Shown here: positions 1-8,324 of the stretch, one piece after another | Position numbering within the stretch: position 1 is the first letter of the stretch | Layout: every line of letters begins with the position of its first letter | Assembly: GCF_003014695.1 (NCBI RefSeq) | Contig: NZ_PYAS01000019.1 | Coordinates: forward strand, 1-64,000 | DNA length: 64,000 nucleotides | Source of the DNA: Dyadobacter jiangsuensis | GTDB taxonomy: Bacteria; Bacteroidota; Bacteroidia; Cytophagales; Spirosomataceae | Direction of reading: 5' to 3' | Translations under genes and position numbers: made by a program | Notes under the pieces: generated by a model | Told to the model about the DNA's origin: nothing | Database searches by the model: none | Seen by the model: only the letters and a program-made list of their open reading frames with translations

Positions 1-50
1 ACTTGAACTACGCGTCCCGGTTCAAACCCGGTAAAGTAGGTAGCCGCCAC
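1..50 (+). rRNA. rrf: 5S ribosomal RNA, 3' end only (cut by window start)
   Basis: These 50 bases are identical to the last 50 bases of the fuller 5S copy that ends at 211, so the window opens inside a 5S gene. The segment covers helix IV/V and the 3' strand of helix I. Identification rests on the second copy, where the loop B/C block and the GTTAAGCCC and CCGCCGATGATAC blocks are visible. An rRNA operon (16S-23S-5S) should lie upstream, outside the window. Confidence 0.8.
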
Positions 51-64
51 AATTATTAAAAACG

Positions 65-90
65 AAAGCCCGTCCAGATGGAGGGGCTTT
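65..90 (+). terminator. Rho-independent terminator after first 5S copy
   Basis: An 11-bp stem with one mismatch (65-75 with 80-90) and a four-base AGAT loop runs into a short T run. It sits 15 bases after the first 5S copy and would end the rRNA transcript. Its 3' arm overlaps the place where the 5' end of the second 5S copy should begin. Confidence 0.7.
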
Positions 91-211
91 TCGCGTTAGG
101 GGTCTGTTACTCACCTCTCCCCAGTCGAGCGCGACCCGTTAAGCCCGGATCCGCCGATGATACTTGAACTACGCGTCCCGGTTCAAACCCGGTAAAGTAG
201 GTAGCCGCCAC
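85..211 (+). rRNA. rrf: 5S ribosomal RNA, second tandem copy, 5' arm apparently degenerate
   Basis: The core reads as bacterial 5S: CACCTCTCCCCA at 112-123, GTTAAGCCC at 138-146, then CCGCCGATGATAC, and a 3' strand AGTAGGTAGCCGCCA ending at 210. The helix I 5' strand expected from that 3' strand (TGGCGGCTA) is absent. The best local match, TGGAGGGGCT from 79, pairs with a mismatch and a two-base bulge and is shared with the upstream terminator. The start given here is an estimate from spacing. The copy may be a partial duplicate or pseudogene, or 5S with an odd helix I. Confidence 0.7.
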
Positions 212-228
212 AATTATTAAAAACAATA

Positions 229-253
229 AAAGCATCCCCATAAAGGATGCTTT
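229..253 (+). terminator. Rho-independent terminator after second 5S copy
   Basis: A perfect 9-bp stem (229-237 with 245-253) with a 7-base loop is followed by a T tract. It lies 17 bases after the second 5S copy and differs in sequence from the terminator after the first copy. Confidence 0.8.
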
Positions 254-462
254 TTTGCGTTTACAGAGGTTTTGAAAGGTTGATTTATTATTCAACCTTC
301 AAGGAGCTAACCAATCCCAATAGACTTCCTCTGTGTGGATTCTCGCAAACCTTATGAGGACGATAGAAATGGAAAGGATAAAATCAGTTTATGGTTGCAT
401 ATACAAGATTGATTTTACCCCTAACTTTATGAAAATCCATTTCACCATAATCCCTTTTTTCC

Positions 463-1350
463 ATGTCCGAGCTCAGAAAAGAAGATATTAAGCAGGAGGT
501 GTTCGACCTTTACGACGACTATGCACATGATCGTATCGATCGCCGTAACTTTGTGCAAAGTTTGTCAGCCTATGCTGTGGGCGGCGTTACAGTGGCTTCG
601 CTGATGAGTTTTCTGATGCCCGATTACAAAGGCCAGATTCAGATCCAGGTCGGCGATCCGCGCTTGCAATCGGATTACGTAAATTATGATTCGCCTAAGG
701 GTGGGAAGACGATCAAAGCGCTGCTGTCCAAGCCAGTGGATGGGAAAGGGAAACTTGGAGGAATTGTGGTGGTACATGAAAACCGCGGATTGAACCCGCA
801 TATTGAGGACGTTGCGCGCAGGGCAGCGCTCGCAGGGTTCATTTCAATTGCGCCGGATGCACTGTCACCTCTGGGTGGGTATCCAGGCAATGACGACGCA
901 GGACGTGAATTGCAGAGCAAGCGCGACCGGAACGAAATGCAGGAAGATTTTATTGCTGCTTTTGATTATCTGAAAAAACACAAGGACTGCAATGGAAAGA
1001 TCGGCGTGGTTGGGTTCTGTTTTGGTGGTGGTATTGCCAACATGATGGCCGTACGCATTCCTGATCTGGCGGCATCGGTACCTTTTTATGGCGGACAGCC
1101 AGCTACCGAGGATGTCCCGAGAATCCAAGCACCGCTATTGTTGCATTATGCAGGGCTGGACACGCGTGTGAACGAAGGTTGGCCCGCATATGAGAAGGCA
1201 CTGAAGGAAAACCATAAGGAATACACGGCGTTCATGTATCCAGAGGTAAACCACGGTTTTCACAACGACACGACTCCCCGTTTCGACAAGGCAGCCGCCG
1301 AACTGGCCTGGAAACGTACGATCGATTTTTTTAAGGAAAAATTGGCGTAG
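463..1350 (+). CDS. Dienelactone hydrolase family protein
   Basis: A 295-residue alpha/beta hydrolase of the dienelactone hydrolase family. The nucleophile is Cys186 in GFCFGGG, with Asp233 in GLDTR and His264 in NHGF completing the triad; Glu106 in HENRG matches the family's conserved glutamate. Residues 1-30 are charged and contain RRNF, followed by a hydrophobic stretch at about 37-52. This suggests a Tat-type or membrane-anchor N-terminus as in YghX-like members, which would place the enzyme outside the cytoplasm. The substrate is unknown; the family hydrolyses lactone or ester bonds. It stands alone, downstream of the 5S genes. The family call is firm, the localisation tentative. Confidence 0.88.
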   Translation: MSELRKEDIKQEVFDLYDDYAHDRIDRRNFVQSLSAYAVGGVTVASLMSFLMPDYKGQIQIQVGDPRLQSDYVNYDSPKGGKTIKALLSKPVDGKGKLGGIVVVHENRGLNPHIEDVARRAALAGFISIAPDALSPLGGYPGNDDAGRELQSKRDRNEMQEDFIAAFDYLKKHKDCNGKIGVVGFCFGGGIANMMAVRIPDLAASVPFYGGQPATEDVPRIQAPLLLHYAGLDTRVNEGWPAYEKALKENHKEYTAFMYPEVNHGFHNDTTPRFDKAAAELAWKRTIDFFKEKLA

Positions 1351-1425
1351 CGAAGGCAGCGGTTCGGTAGGTAGTCTGGTCTGTGATGATAGAGGAAACT
1401 TATTTATCATTAGCAAAAAGATGTT

Positions 1426-1851
1426 ATGAAAGGCCATTTACGAACATTTGTAGCGCTTTGTTTTCTGGTAGGGCTCAATGCATGTTCATTACAGGATCAT
1501 GTTATCCCAAAGAGAATAAAGCTGAGTACGCCCGCATTCGAGTATACCGATGACTTCAAAATGCGATTCAAAGTGCAGGTTGATTCGCTGGGCGACCTGC
1601 CGGTTACAGAGTACGGTATTTTGCACCTGAGTTTTTTCCGGGCGGAAAACGATACCGACTACACGCCGCGGATTGAACACGGGGCCCGAATGCAGTTTGA
1701 TCAGCCAATTGCCCTGGGCATTAACAATTTCATCTATACGGGTAATGCTTTTCAGGGGAAGTACTTCTTTTTCTATCGTGCTTATGCACTGCTTTCGGAC
1801 GGATCGGTGGCGTACGGAGACATTAAGAGCTTCACCTTCGAGCGCCCATAA
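1426..1851 (+). CDS. Small lipoprotein of unknown function
   Basis: A 141-residue protein with a lipoprotein signal: basic start, hydrophobic core and LNAC lipobox with Cys20. The mature part is rich in beta-forming residues and aromatic pairs (for example KYFFFYRAYA near residue 110) and has no motif I recognise. It resembles a small Ig-like or carbohydrate-facing surface domain but no function can be given. It lies 75 bases after the hydrolase on the same strand and ends just before a strong hairpin. Confidence 0.7.
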   Translation: MKGHLRTFVALCFLVGLNACSLQDHVIPKRIKLSTPAFEYTDDFKMRFKVQVDSLGDLPVTEYGILHLSFFRAENDTDYTPRIEHGARMQFDQPIALGINNFIYTGNAFQGKYFFFYRAYALLSDGSVAYGDIKSFTFERP

Positions 1852-1860
1852 AGCAAAGAA

Positions 1861-1910
1861 AAGCAAATTGCCCTGTGAATCGTGAAAGCGTTTCACAGGG
1901 CAATTTGCTT
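1861..1910. terminator. Bidirectional terminator, 19-bp perfect hairpin
   Basis: Positions 1861-1879 pair perfectly with 1892-1910 around a 12-base loop. The hairpin separates the convergent lipoprotein gene (ending 1851) and YjbH-like gene (stop codon at 1910-1912), and can serve both strands. Confidence 0.85.
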
Positions 1911-3799
1911 TATGGTCTTTGTCTGTTGAGATAGTCGGTGTGGTATTGCCGTAGCTTTTGGTCAAGCTGGTAACCTGTGCGGTAGCGTTCGCCTATCCGG
2001 AATCCTCGGGTGTAGCTGTATTCCCAGCGGAACTCGTCGGTAGTTCGAAATCTCGCTTTCCTCCCCTGAGCAATCCCTCCAGGCGGAATAGGTACCGCAA
2101 AATTGAAGCCTGCCGTTGTCCCGTTTTGGGTTTTCATTACATACAAGCCAATTTCAGCATTGGTAAACTGGCGTATGAGGTCAAATCGAGCTCCTTCGTC
2201 GCCGGCAAGGTATCTGCCGCCTGATAGTTTCAATGTCAGATCAGGTTTGGAAAGCCGGTAAGCGGCATCGGCGATGAGCAGTAGGTTATCCATTTTTTCG
2301 TAATAAATTCCGCTTCTGGTATAGTAGTAAAGCCCTGTGAGGCCACCTTCCAGGCCGAACGACCACGGGCCGGTGAGGTCATGATGGCGGTACTGGATAT
2401 TCGCACCGTATTGATCATTGTAAAAATAGCCTGCCGATGCACTGATGAAATGCTTCCCGAATGCAAGAAACTGATTCAGAAAAACGGGAGCCGGACGGAT
2501 GATCTTCGGGCGGTTATCCATGTCGTTGGTGATCGGGAACAGCACGCCGGCATTCAGAGCCAATCCTTTCCAGAGGTAAAACTGGGTTTGGAGTAAAAGG
2601 CTTGTGTTGCTTTGCAATGTTTTTTCCCGGTAGCCGAAATTGGCTGCAAATACGGGTTGAAGCCAGAAATCAAGTTTGTATTTACTAAGTAAAAAGCCTG
2701 AGCGTGGGGTTTCGTCTTTCGTAAGTTGGCGGTAACTGATCCTTTTGCCCATCTTATAAGCTCCTATTGGCGCACCCTGAAACATAGGAATAAACTCCCT
2801 GCTGCCCGAATCGGGCAGAGCACGCTCCATTTCGACCATACCGATGTACGGATTGCGGTAAATTCGCTGCTCGTAGGCTACCTTTCCTGATGTGGAATCG
2901 ACGGTCAGATTTTCAAAATTGTTGAGTAAACGTTCTTTTTCAGAAGCAGGTGCAGGTTTGGGCGGCTTGGCACGGGCTGCTTCCTGGTAAGTGCGTAACC
3001 GCTTTGGAAGCGGGAGCATATTCACCGCATAGGAAGTGCCGAAGGTAATCTGATCGAAGTTCAATACACCGGCCTGAACGGTCCAGCGTTTAAAAAGGGT
3101 AGCATAGAGGCCCGCATTGATATGCTGGCTGTCCCATTCGGCCATGAAACCTGCCTTGTTGTCGAACCGCAAGTTGAAACCTCCGAACGGTCCCGAGAGG
3201 TAGCGGTAGGACAGATCCTTTTTCTTGATGATCTCGAGGCTTTCGAAAATATTGTAATTGCTTTTTTCCGATTCGTCGCGCTGAACGTAAATGGGGCTGC
3301 CGAATCCGGCGGTAACGTCTGCATAGAGCCGGTTGCCAAGCGAGAACGTTTTGCTCGCTACGAGCGCATTGGTGGATAAGGAGTTGTCGATTCCGAAGGG
3401 AGCGGAAAGTATGATAGCAACGGCGGGACGTTTGGCTGTTTCTTTTAATAGGACATATTTAATATCCAGCTGGCGGTCTCCAATGCCTTTTTGTCCACGT
3501 TTCAGCTCGTGATTGATCCGTAGCAGGTTCACGTTGATTTCCAGCCTCGGAAGCAATGTCACATTGGCAAAGTAAATTCCTTCCGAATTCTTGCGGTTGA
3601 ACCTGAACCCGTATCGGATCGGATTGAAATGGTAACCAAACTGAAATGCCGCGTCATCCGTCTGTCGGGCCGACGGGATGTAGATCAGTCCTGGTTTACC
3701 CGAAATATTCGTTTGTGCGTGTACGTGAGAGCCCAGACATAGAGCAAGCAGAAAGGGAAACAATACATTCCCCCTTCTGCCTCTAACAAATTGAATCAT
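1910..3799 (-). CDS. YjbH-domain outer-membrane beta-barrel protein
   Basis: A 629-residue exported protein with signal peptide cleaved after about residue 29 (SHVHAQ). The mature N-terminus (GKPGLIYIPSARQTDD) is the conserved opening of the YjbH family, which forms large outer-membrane barrels linked in Proteobacteria to extracellular polysaccharide production. Alternating amphipathic strands ending in aromatic residues run through the whole length, and a charged linker near 280-310 separates two barrel-like halves. It follows a coiled-coil exported protein gene by 11 bases, so the two probably form one operon. A polysaccharide role is by analogy only; no glycosyltransferases are adjacent. 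Confidence 0.75.
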   Translation of the reverse strand: MIQFVRGRRGNVLFPFLLALCLGSHVHAQTNISGKPGLIYIPSARQTDDAAFQFGYHFNPIRYGFRFNRKNSEGIYFANVTLLPRLEINVNLLRINHELKRGQKGIGDRQLDIKYVLLKETAKRPAVAIILSAPFGIDNSLSTNALVASKTFSLGNRLYADVTAGFGSPIYVQRDESEKSNYNIFESLEIIKKKDLSYRYLSGPFGGFNLRFDNKAGFMAEWDSQHINAGLYATLFKRWTVQAGVLNFDQITFGTSYAVNMLPLPKRLRTYQEAARAKPPKPAPASEKERLLNNFENLTVDSTSGKVAYEQRIYRNPYIGMVEMERALPDSGSREFIPMFQGAPIGAYKMGKRISYRQLTKDETPRSGFLLSKYKLDFWLQPVFAANFGYREKTLQSNTSLLLQTQFYLWKGLALNAGVLFPITNDMDNRPKIIRPAPVFLNQFLAFGKHFISASAGYFYNDQYGANIQYRHHDLTGPWSFGLEGGLTGLYYYTRSGIYYEKMDNLLLIADAAYRLSKPDLTLKLSGGRYLAGDEGARFDLIRQFTNAEIGLYVMKTQNGTTAGFNFAVPIPPGGIAQGRKARFRTTDEFRWEYSYTRGFRIGERYRTGYQLDQKLRQYHTDYLNRQRP

Positions 3800-3810
3800 C
3801 CGCCGTATCG

Positions 3811-4845
3811 TTATTTGCCGCCGCCTTGGTTGTGGCAGTTTGCGATCATTTTATCTCTCAACTCGATTGCCTTTGCGAGAGCATCGTTGTAGTTAGCTTC
3901 TACGCGGGCAGTGTTTGAGTTTTTGGTTTCCTCTGCACGTGCTTTCGCTTTTTCAGCGATTTCAGTACAAGTAGCAGTTTTCGCTGCTTCCAGCTGGTTC
4001 ACTTTGTCCAGATAATCGAGCAACTGAACATTGATGAGCGCTTTAAGGTATTCATACTGGCCAGGGCGCAGGAATGGCTTTACTTTTTCCAATGCTGCCA
4101 GTGCGTCGTTTGCGACCTTGATGCCGGCCTGACGAAGTGCCTCGAAATACGCAGCATTGTTTTCACCTGTACATTTTTCAAGGTTTTTCTGGATGCGTTC
4201 CAGGTCCTTGTTGTAGTTGTCATTGATCTTTCCCAGGTCTTTTGCTTTGCTGTCGTCCAGGCGCTCCTTGGTTTTTTCGAACTTCTCGTTCGCACGGGCG
4301 ATACAGTCGTCAGTGTTACCAGCTTCGATAGCCGGGCCGGTGGTAGATCCAGCAGTTACAGAGCCGGTTCTCTTGCCGTCAAGAAGCCCGTCCACCTTGG
4401 CCGCTGTAAGCAACGAAAGGTAGCTTTGGAGTTTCGCGTCGGCAGACGCTTTGCTCAGAATCGCACGCACCTGCTCGGAGTTGAGCATTGTTTTGGTAGC
4501 TTGTGCTGGCGAAACTTCGTTCAGTGCCTTGATATCAGCCTGTGAAAGCGAGCTAGATACTTCTTCGGCCGCTTTTGAAACGCTCGCAGGGATGTTGCTG
4601 GCAGTAACTGTGCTGAGCGATTTGTTTAATTCCTGCGTTTTAACCGAGGCTTCCACTTTTCCGGGCACAAGTTTGATGTCCGGTGTTTCTTCGAGTGTGG
4701 TAGGAGCCATTTCCAGCTTGTCCAGTTGGCTGGAAAGCTCAGTGTTGGCTGGTTCGAGTGAATCCGCTTCTTTGTCCTTACATTCATAAAGGAAGAATGT
4801 GAGGAACGTCAGAAGGGTAAGTAATCTCAGAGTACGTGTTTTCAT
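3811..4845 (-). CDS. Exported coiled-coil protein, probable lipoprotein
   Basis: A 344-residue protein with an N-terminal hydrophobic segment ending at Cys22. The residues before it (LYEC) make a poor lipobox because of Glu at -1, so lipidation is uncertain. Residues 25-170 are Ser/Thr/Ala rich and low in complexity. Residues 180-340 are highly charged with Lys/Glu heptad patterns and predicted long helices, with cysteines near 182, 226, 294 and 338. It lies 11 bases before the YjbH-like gene in the same direction. The pairing suggests a periplasmic partner of the barrel. I do not recognise the family. Confidence 0.65.
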   Translation of the reverse strand: MKTRTLRLLTLLTFLTFFLYECKDKEADSLEPANTELSSQLDKLEMAPTTLEETPDIKLVPGKVEASVKTQELNKSLSTVTASNIPASVSKAAEEVSSSLSQADIKALNEVSPAQATKTMLNSEQVRAILSKASADAKLQSYLSLLTAAKVDGLLDGKRTGSVTAGSTTGPAIEAGNTDDCIARANEKFEKTKERLDDSKAKDLGKINDNYNKDLERIQKNLEKCTGENNAAYFEALRQAGIKVANDALAALEKVKPFLRPGQYEYLKALINVQLLDYLDKVNQLEAAKTATCTEIAEKAKARAEETKNSNTARVEANYNDALAKAIELRDKMIANCHNQGGGK

Positions 4846-5767
4846 ACGAGTTAGATTTAGTGAAAAAGGATATTCGGCGGATTATTAAATTGGTTCTATA
4901 AGTGCAATATCTTCCCGGGTCAGTGAACCTGTGAAGGCCTGACCAATGTCGGCTGATTACCGGGTGTAAACAGTCTGGTGTGTCCAATCGCATGGCAATA
5001 GCACGCATTGCCTTTGAAAGGCAAGCTGCATAAGCGAACGGATACTCCTATATGTTTCCTGTCAGATCATCTGATAACCCATTTGGTTATGAAGCATGAT
5101 CATGACCACACGCGCCTGTCCCGCATTCCAAAAGGAATTTTCGCAATTATCAGTAAGAGGAAGTTGGTGGGACTTTCCCGAAACGGAAGTCCGTAAAATT
5201 GAATACTTAAAATGTAGGGTAGGATTATCCGGTTGCCCCGGATAGAGCCCCGCCGGAAAGGGCGGTACATTGCCTCGTGGCGAAAGCCGTTGGTAAGGAT
5301 TTTCCATCATGTCTTTTAACGTTGAGTGAGTTACTATCCAGACAGAGCTTCCATTCAAATTGGAATTCCACTAGCAATATGTAGACGTTATTTTACTTAG
5401 CATTTCTTACGTGTAAAATAAAATCTACAACAAGTTTAAAGGATAAGATTTCAATTTCAAAATAAAAATATCTCTACAACTTTATAAATAATTGATAGTG
5501 AGATATTTAGATTTATGGAAAAGTGAATATTTAAAATTGTTCTTTTAAAAGTAACATGGCCGGATGGGAAGAGAATGTCGTTTTTTCTGGAATAGTCTGT
5601 CCGGCTGGGGCCGTTCTTTGGTAGCGTTATCGTGATTGTGAATATTCATTGGGAATAACTGCCTGTGGCGGTATTATCGTTGGTTTTTTGTAGTTTTTTC
5701 AAAACGAGAGACTATATTATTGCAGCTGGGTGCTTTTTTAAGCGTGTCCAACTATCCTGAACCTCTC
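4846..5767. other. 922-bp intergenic region with hairpin-rich segment
   Basis: No convincing gene is seen. Short open frames on both strands (5008-5196, 5062-5358) have no family resemblance or ribosome site. At 5227-5288 there is a run of small hairpins: ATCCGG with CCGGAT (5227-5232/5238-5243), CCGCC with GGCGG (5250-5254/5261-5265), and GGC-GAAA-GCC (5279-5288). This looks like structured RNA or a decayed dispersed repeat. From about 5390 to 5560 the region is very AT-rich, as expected for promoter DNA of the amidohydrolase operon. Confidence 0.5.
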
Positions 5768-7060
5768 ATGAAACTTTTCAACTCGCTCTGGCTCCGGGCT
5801 GCTTGCATCCGGTTTCCCGCGGCATGGCTGCTCATGCTACTTTTCTCCGCGACATCTTATTGTCAAACGATTGATCTGCTGATCAAAGGCGGTCATGTAA
5901 TTGATCCTAAAAACCGCATCGACGGTGTAATGGACGTGGCCGTTACCGGCGGCAAGATCGTACAGGTCGCAGCGGCGATTCCAGCTTCCCAAGCGAAAAA
6001 GGTGGTAGAAGCCAAGGGGATGTACGTCGCGCCAGGTTTTATTGACATGCATGTGCACGTTTTCAATGGTACCACACCGGAAGCCTATATCGCTAATGCC
6101 GCCACCAGCGTAGCTCCGGATGGTTTTACATTTCGTACGGGCGTTACGACAGTGGTGGATGCAGGTTCGTCGGGCTGGCGAAATTTCCGGCAGTTCAAGG
6201 CACAGACCATCGACCGCGCGCAGACGCGGGTTTTGGCCTTTTTGAACATTGTCGGCACCGGCATGGCGAGCCGCTATGAAGAGCAAGACCTGAGCGATAT
6301 GAACCCGCAAATGGTGGCTAACATGATCAAAAGGTTGTATCCTAATATCATTGTAGGCATCAAATCTGCACATTACTGGGGCGATTATAGCCAGGTGCAA
6401 CGCGCCGTGGAAGCCGGGAAACTCGCAGAAGTACCGGTAATGGTCGATTTTGGGGAGCATCGGCCGCCGCTATCGATCGAAAAGCTGTTCAGGGAGTACC
6501 TGCGGCCCGGCGATATTTTCACACATACGTACGCACACGGACCCAACGATCGGGAAACAGTAGTCGATGAGCAGGGCAAAGTGAAGCCTTTCGTACTGGA
6601 AATGCAGAAAAAAGGCCTGGTGTTTGATGTGGGACATGGCGGTGGCGCATTCGCATGGCGACAGGCGATACCTTCCATTAAGCAGGGTTTTCTGGCAAAT
6701 GTGATCAGTACCGACCTGCACACCGACAGCATGAACGGCGGCATGAAAGGCCTCGATAACGTCATTTCCAAGTTCCTGAACATGGGCGTGCCATTATCAG
6801 AGGCGATCCTGCGTGTTACCTGGAACCCGGCACAAGTGATCAGGCGCCCCGAGTTGGGCAGTATGAGCGTAGGTTCGGAGGCTGATATTACGGTTTTCAG
6901 TGTTCGCACCGGCGATTTTGGATTTATCGACGCCCGCAGATTGAAGATGAAAGGGGATAAAAAGCTCGAAGCAGAGCTGACACTCCGTGCGGGCAAGGTC
7001 GTGTGGGATTTGAATGGAATCGCTGCCGCCGCATGGGAGTCCGAAATACAAGGCAAGTGA
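5768..7060 (+). CDS. Amidohydrolase/deacetylase family metallohydrolase, copy 1
   Basis: A 430-residue exported amidohydrolase-superfamily enzyme (dihydroorotase-like, 'amidohydrolase/deacetylase' group). The ATG at 5768 gives a signal peptide ending about residue 32 (SYCQ); the frame is open to a TTG at 5720, which I reject. Metal ligands are visible: His95 and His97 in DMHVHVF, Lys199 (probable carboxylated bridge) in GIKS, His231, His253 or 257 in FTHTYAH, and Asp316 in STDLH. The substrate is unknown; the family cleaves cyclic amides or N-acyl groups. It is followed after 5 bases by a clear paralogue, and then by a dehydrogenase, forming an operon. Confidence 0.85.
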   Translation: MKLFNSLWLRAACIRFPAAWLLMLLFSATSYCQTIDLLIKGGHVIDPKNRIDGVMDVAVTGGKIVQVAAAIPASQAKKVVEAKGMYVAPGFIDMHVHVFNGTTPEAYIANAATSVAPDGFTFRTGVTTVVDAGSSGWRNFRQFKAQTIDRAQTRVLAFLNIVGTGMASRYEEQDLSDMNPQMVANMIKRLYPNIIVGIKSAHYWGDYSQVQRAVEAGKLAEVPVMVDFGEHRPPLSIEKLFREYLRPGDIFTHTYAHGPNDRETVVDEQGKVKPFVLEMQKKGLVFDVGHGGGAFAWRQAIPSIKQGFLANVISTDLHTDSMNGGMKGLDNVISKFLNMGVPLSEAILRVTWNPAQVIRRPELGSMSVGSEADITVFSVRTGDFGFIDARRLKMKGDKKLEAELTLRAGKVVWDLNGIAAAAWESEIQGK

Positions 7061-7065
7061 GCGAT

Positions 7066-8313
7066 ATGAGAACGATTATCTCAAAAGTCCGCGTTGCAGG
7101 TTGGATCGGCTTGTGGCTTGTATGGGCGGTATCTCCAAAGGCTTTTGCGCAAACCTACGAGCTGATAATCAAAGGTGCGCAGGTAATCGACCCCGCTAAT
7201 TCGAGGGCTGGTAAAATGGATGTAGCGATCAATCAGGGCAAAATCGCGAAAGTAGCCCCGGATATCGGCGAAACAGCTGCGCAGATGATCAATGCGGCCG
7301 GTCTATATCTCAGTCCGGGTTTTATCGATCCGCATACGCACGTTTTCGTAGGTACGGAGGCGGGGCAGTTCGCAAATGGTGTCAACAGCGTTTCCCCCGA
7401 TGATTTCACGTTCCGTTCCGGCGTTACCACTGTGGTGGATGCAGGCACTTCGGGTTGGCGCAGCTTTCCGGCATTCAAGAAACAGGTGATCGACCAGTCC
7501 AAAACACGTATTCTCGCATTTTTGAACATTTCCGGTGGCGGAATGACTGGTGCGGCGCATGAGCAGGATTTGTCGGATATGAATGTCGACTCTGCCGTCG
7601 CACTTATAAAGCAATACCCAGATATTATTACCGGCGTGAAGATCGGGCATTATAACGGCAAGGAATGGACGCCGTTTGACAACGCGTTGAATGCCGCCAG
7701 GCAGGCCGGCAAGCCGCTTTTTGTAGAATGCCATTTGCCCGAATATTCCCTCGAAGATCAGCTGGCCAGGATGAGGCCCGGCGATATCATTACCCACACC
7801 TTCGAACATATCAAAGAGCGTATGCCGGTAGTCGGGGAAGATGGACAGGTGCGCCCGTTTGTCCTCGCGGCTCGGAAAAGGGGCATCTTGTTTGATCTCG
7901 GTCATGGTGGTGCCGGTTTCTGGTTCGATCAGGCACTACCGGCGGTGAAGCAGGGTTTCTACCCGAATTCCTTTGGTACCGACTTACACCGTTTCAGCAT
8001 GAACTCGGGTATGAAAGATATGGCCAATGTCATGTCGAAATTCATGGCAATGGGTCTTTCCCTCGAACAGGTGGTGGAAATTGCGACGTCGAACGCCGCA
8101 AGGGCTATCCGGCATCCGGAGCTGGGCAGTCTTAAAGAAGGTAATCCTGCCGATATCGTGTTGTTCCATTTGAGGGAAGGCGATTTCGGATTTATGGATT
8201 CTGCAGGTAATAGCCTTCGGGGTAACCGTAAGCTGGAAGTCGAGCTGACAGTCCGCCAGGGCAAGATCGTTTGGGATCTGAATGGGTTAGCCGCAAAGAA
8301 AAAAGGATTTTAA
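7066..8313 (+). CDS. Amidohydrolase/deacetylase family metallohydrolase, copy 2
   Basis: A 415-residue exported paralogue of the preceding enzyme, with the same order of motifs: DPHTHVF, GVKIGH, VECHLP, ITHTFEH and GTDLHRFSMN. The two share long near-identical stretches, such as the TTVVDAG and QDLSDMN blocks and the KIVWDLNG-type ending, so they arose by tandem duplication. Start chosen at 7066 because it gives a signal peptide ending near AFAQ; the longer frame would overlap copy 1. The second copy has Cys-His (ECHLP) where copy 1 has GEHRP, hinting at a different substrate pocket. Confidence 0.85.
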   Translation: MRTIISKVRVAGWIGLWLVWAVSPKAFAQTYELIIKGAQVIDPANSRAGKMDVAINQGKIAKVAPDIGETAAQMINAAGLYLSPGFIDPHTHVFVGTEAGQFANGVNSVSPDDFTFRSGVTTVVDAGTSGWRSFPAFKKQVIDQSKTRILAFLNISGGGMTGAAHEQDLSDMNVDSAVALIKQYPDIITGVKIGHYNGKEWTPFDNALNAARQAGKPLFVECHLPEYSLEDQLARMRPGDIITHTFEHIKERMPVVGEDGQVRPFVLAARKRGILFDLGHGGAGFWFDQALPAVKQGFYPNSFGTDLHRFSMNSGMKDMANVMSKFMAMGLSLEQVVEIATSNAARAIRHPELGSLKEGNPADIVLFHLREGDFGFMDSAGNSLRGNRKLEVELTVRQGKIVWDLNGLAAKKKGF

Positions 8314-8324
8314 CTGAACTCGTT

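Noticed and set aside
1..50. TTCAAAC flanked by CCCGG/CCGG looks like a tRNA T-arm
   Set aside because: No matching acceptor, D or anticodon arm is present, and the upstream context of the second copy is clearly 5S rRNA.
5008..5358. Short open frames of 60-100 codons on both strands
   Set aside because: No family resemblance, no ribosome site, and the frames overlap hairpin-rich DNA.
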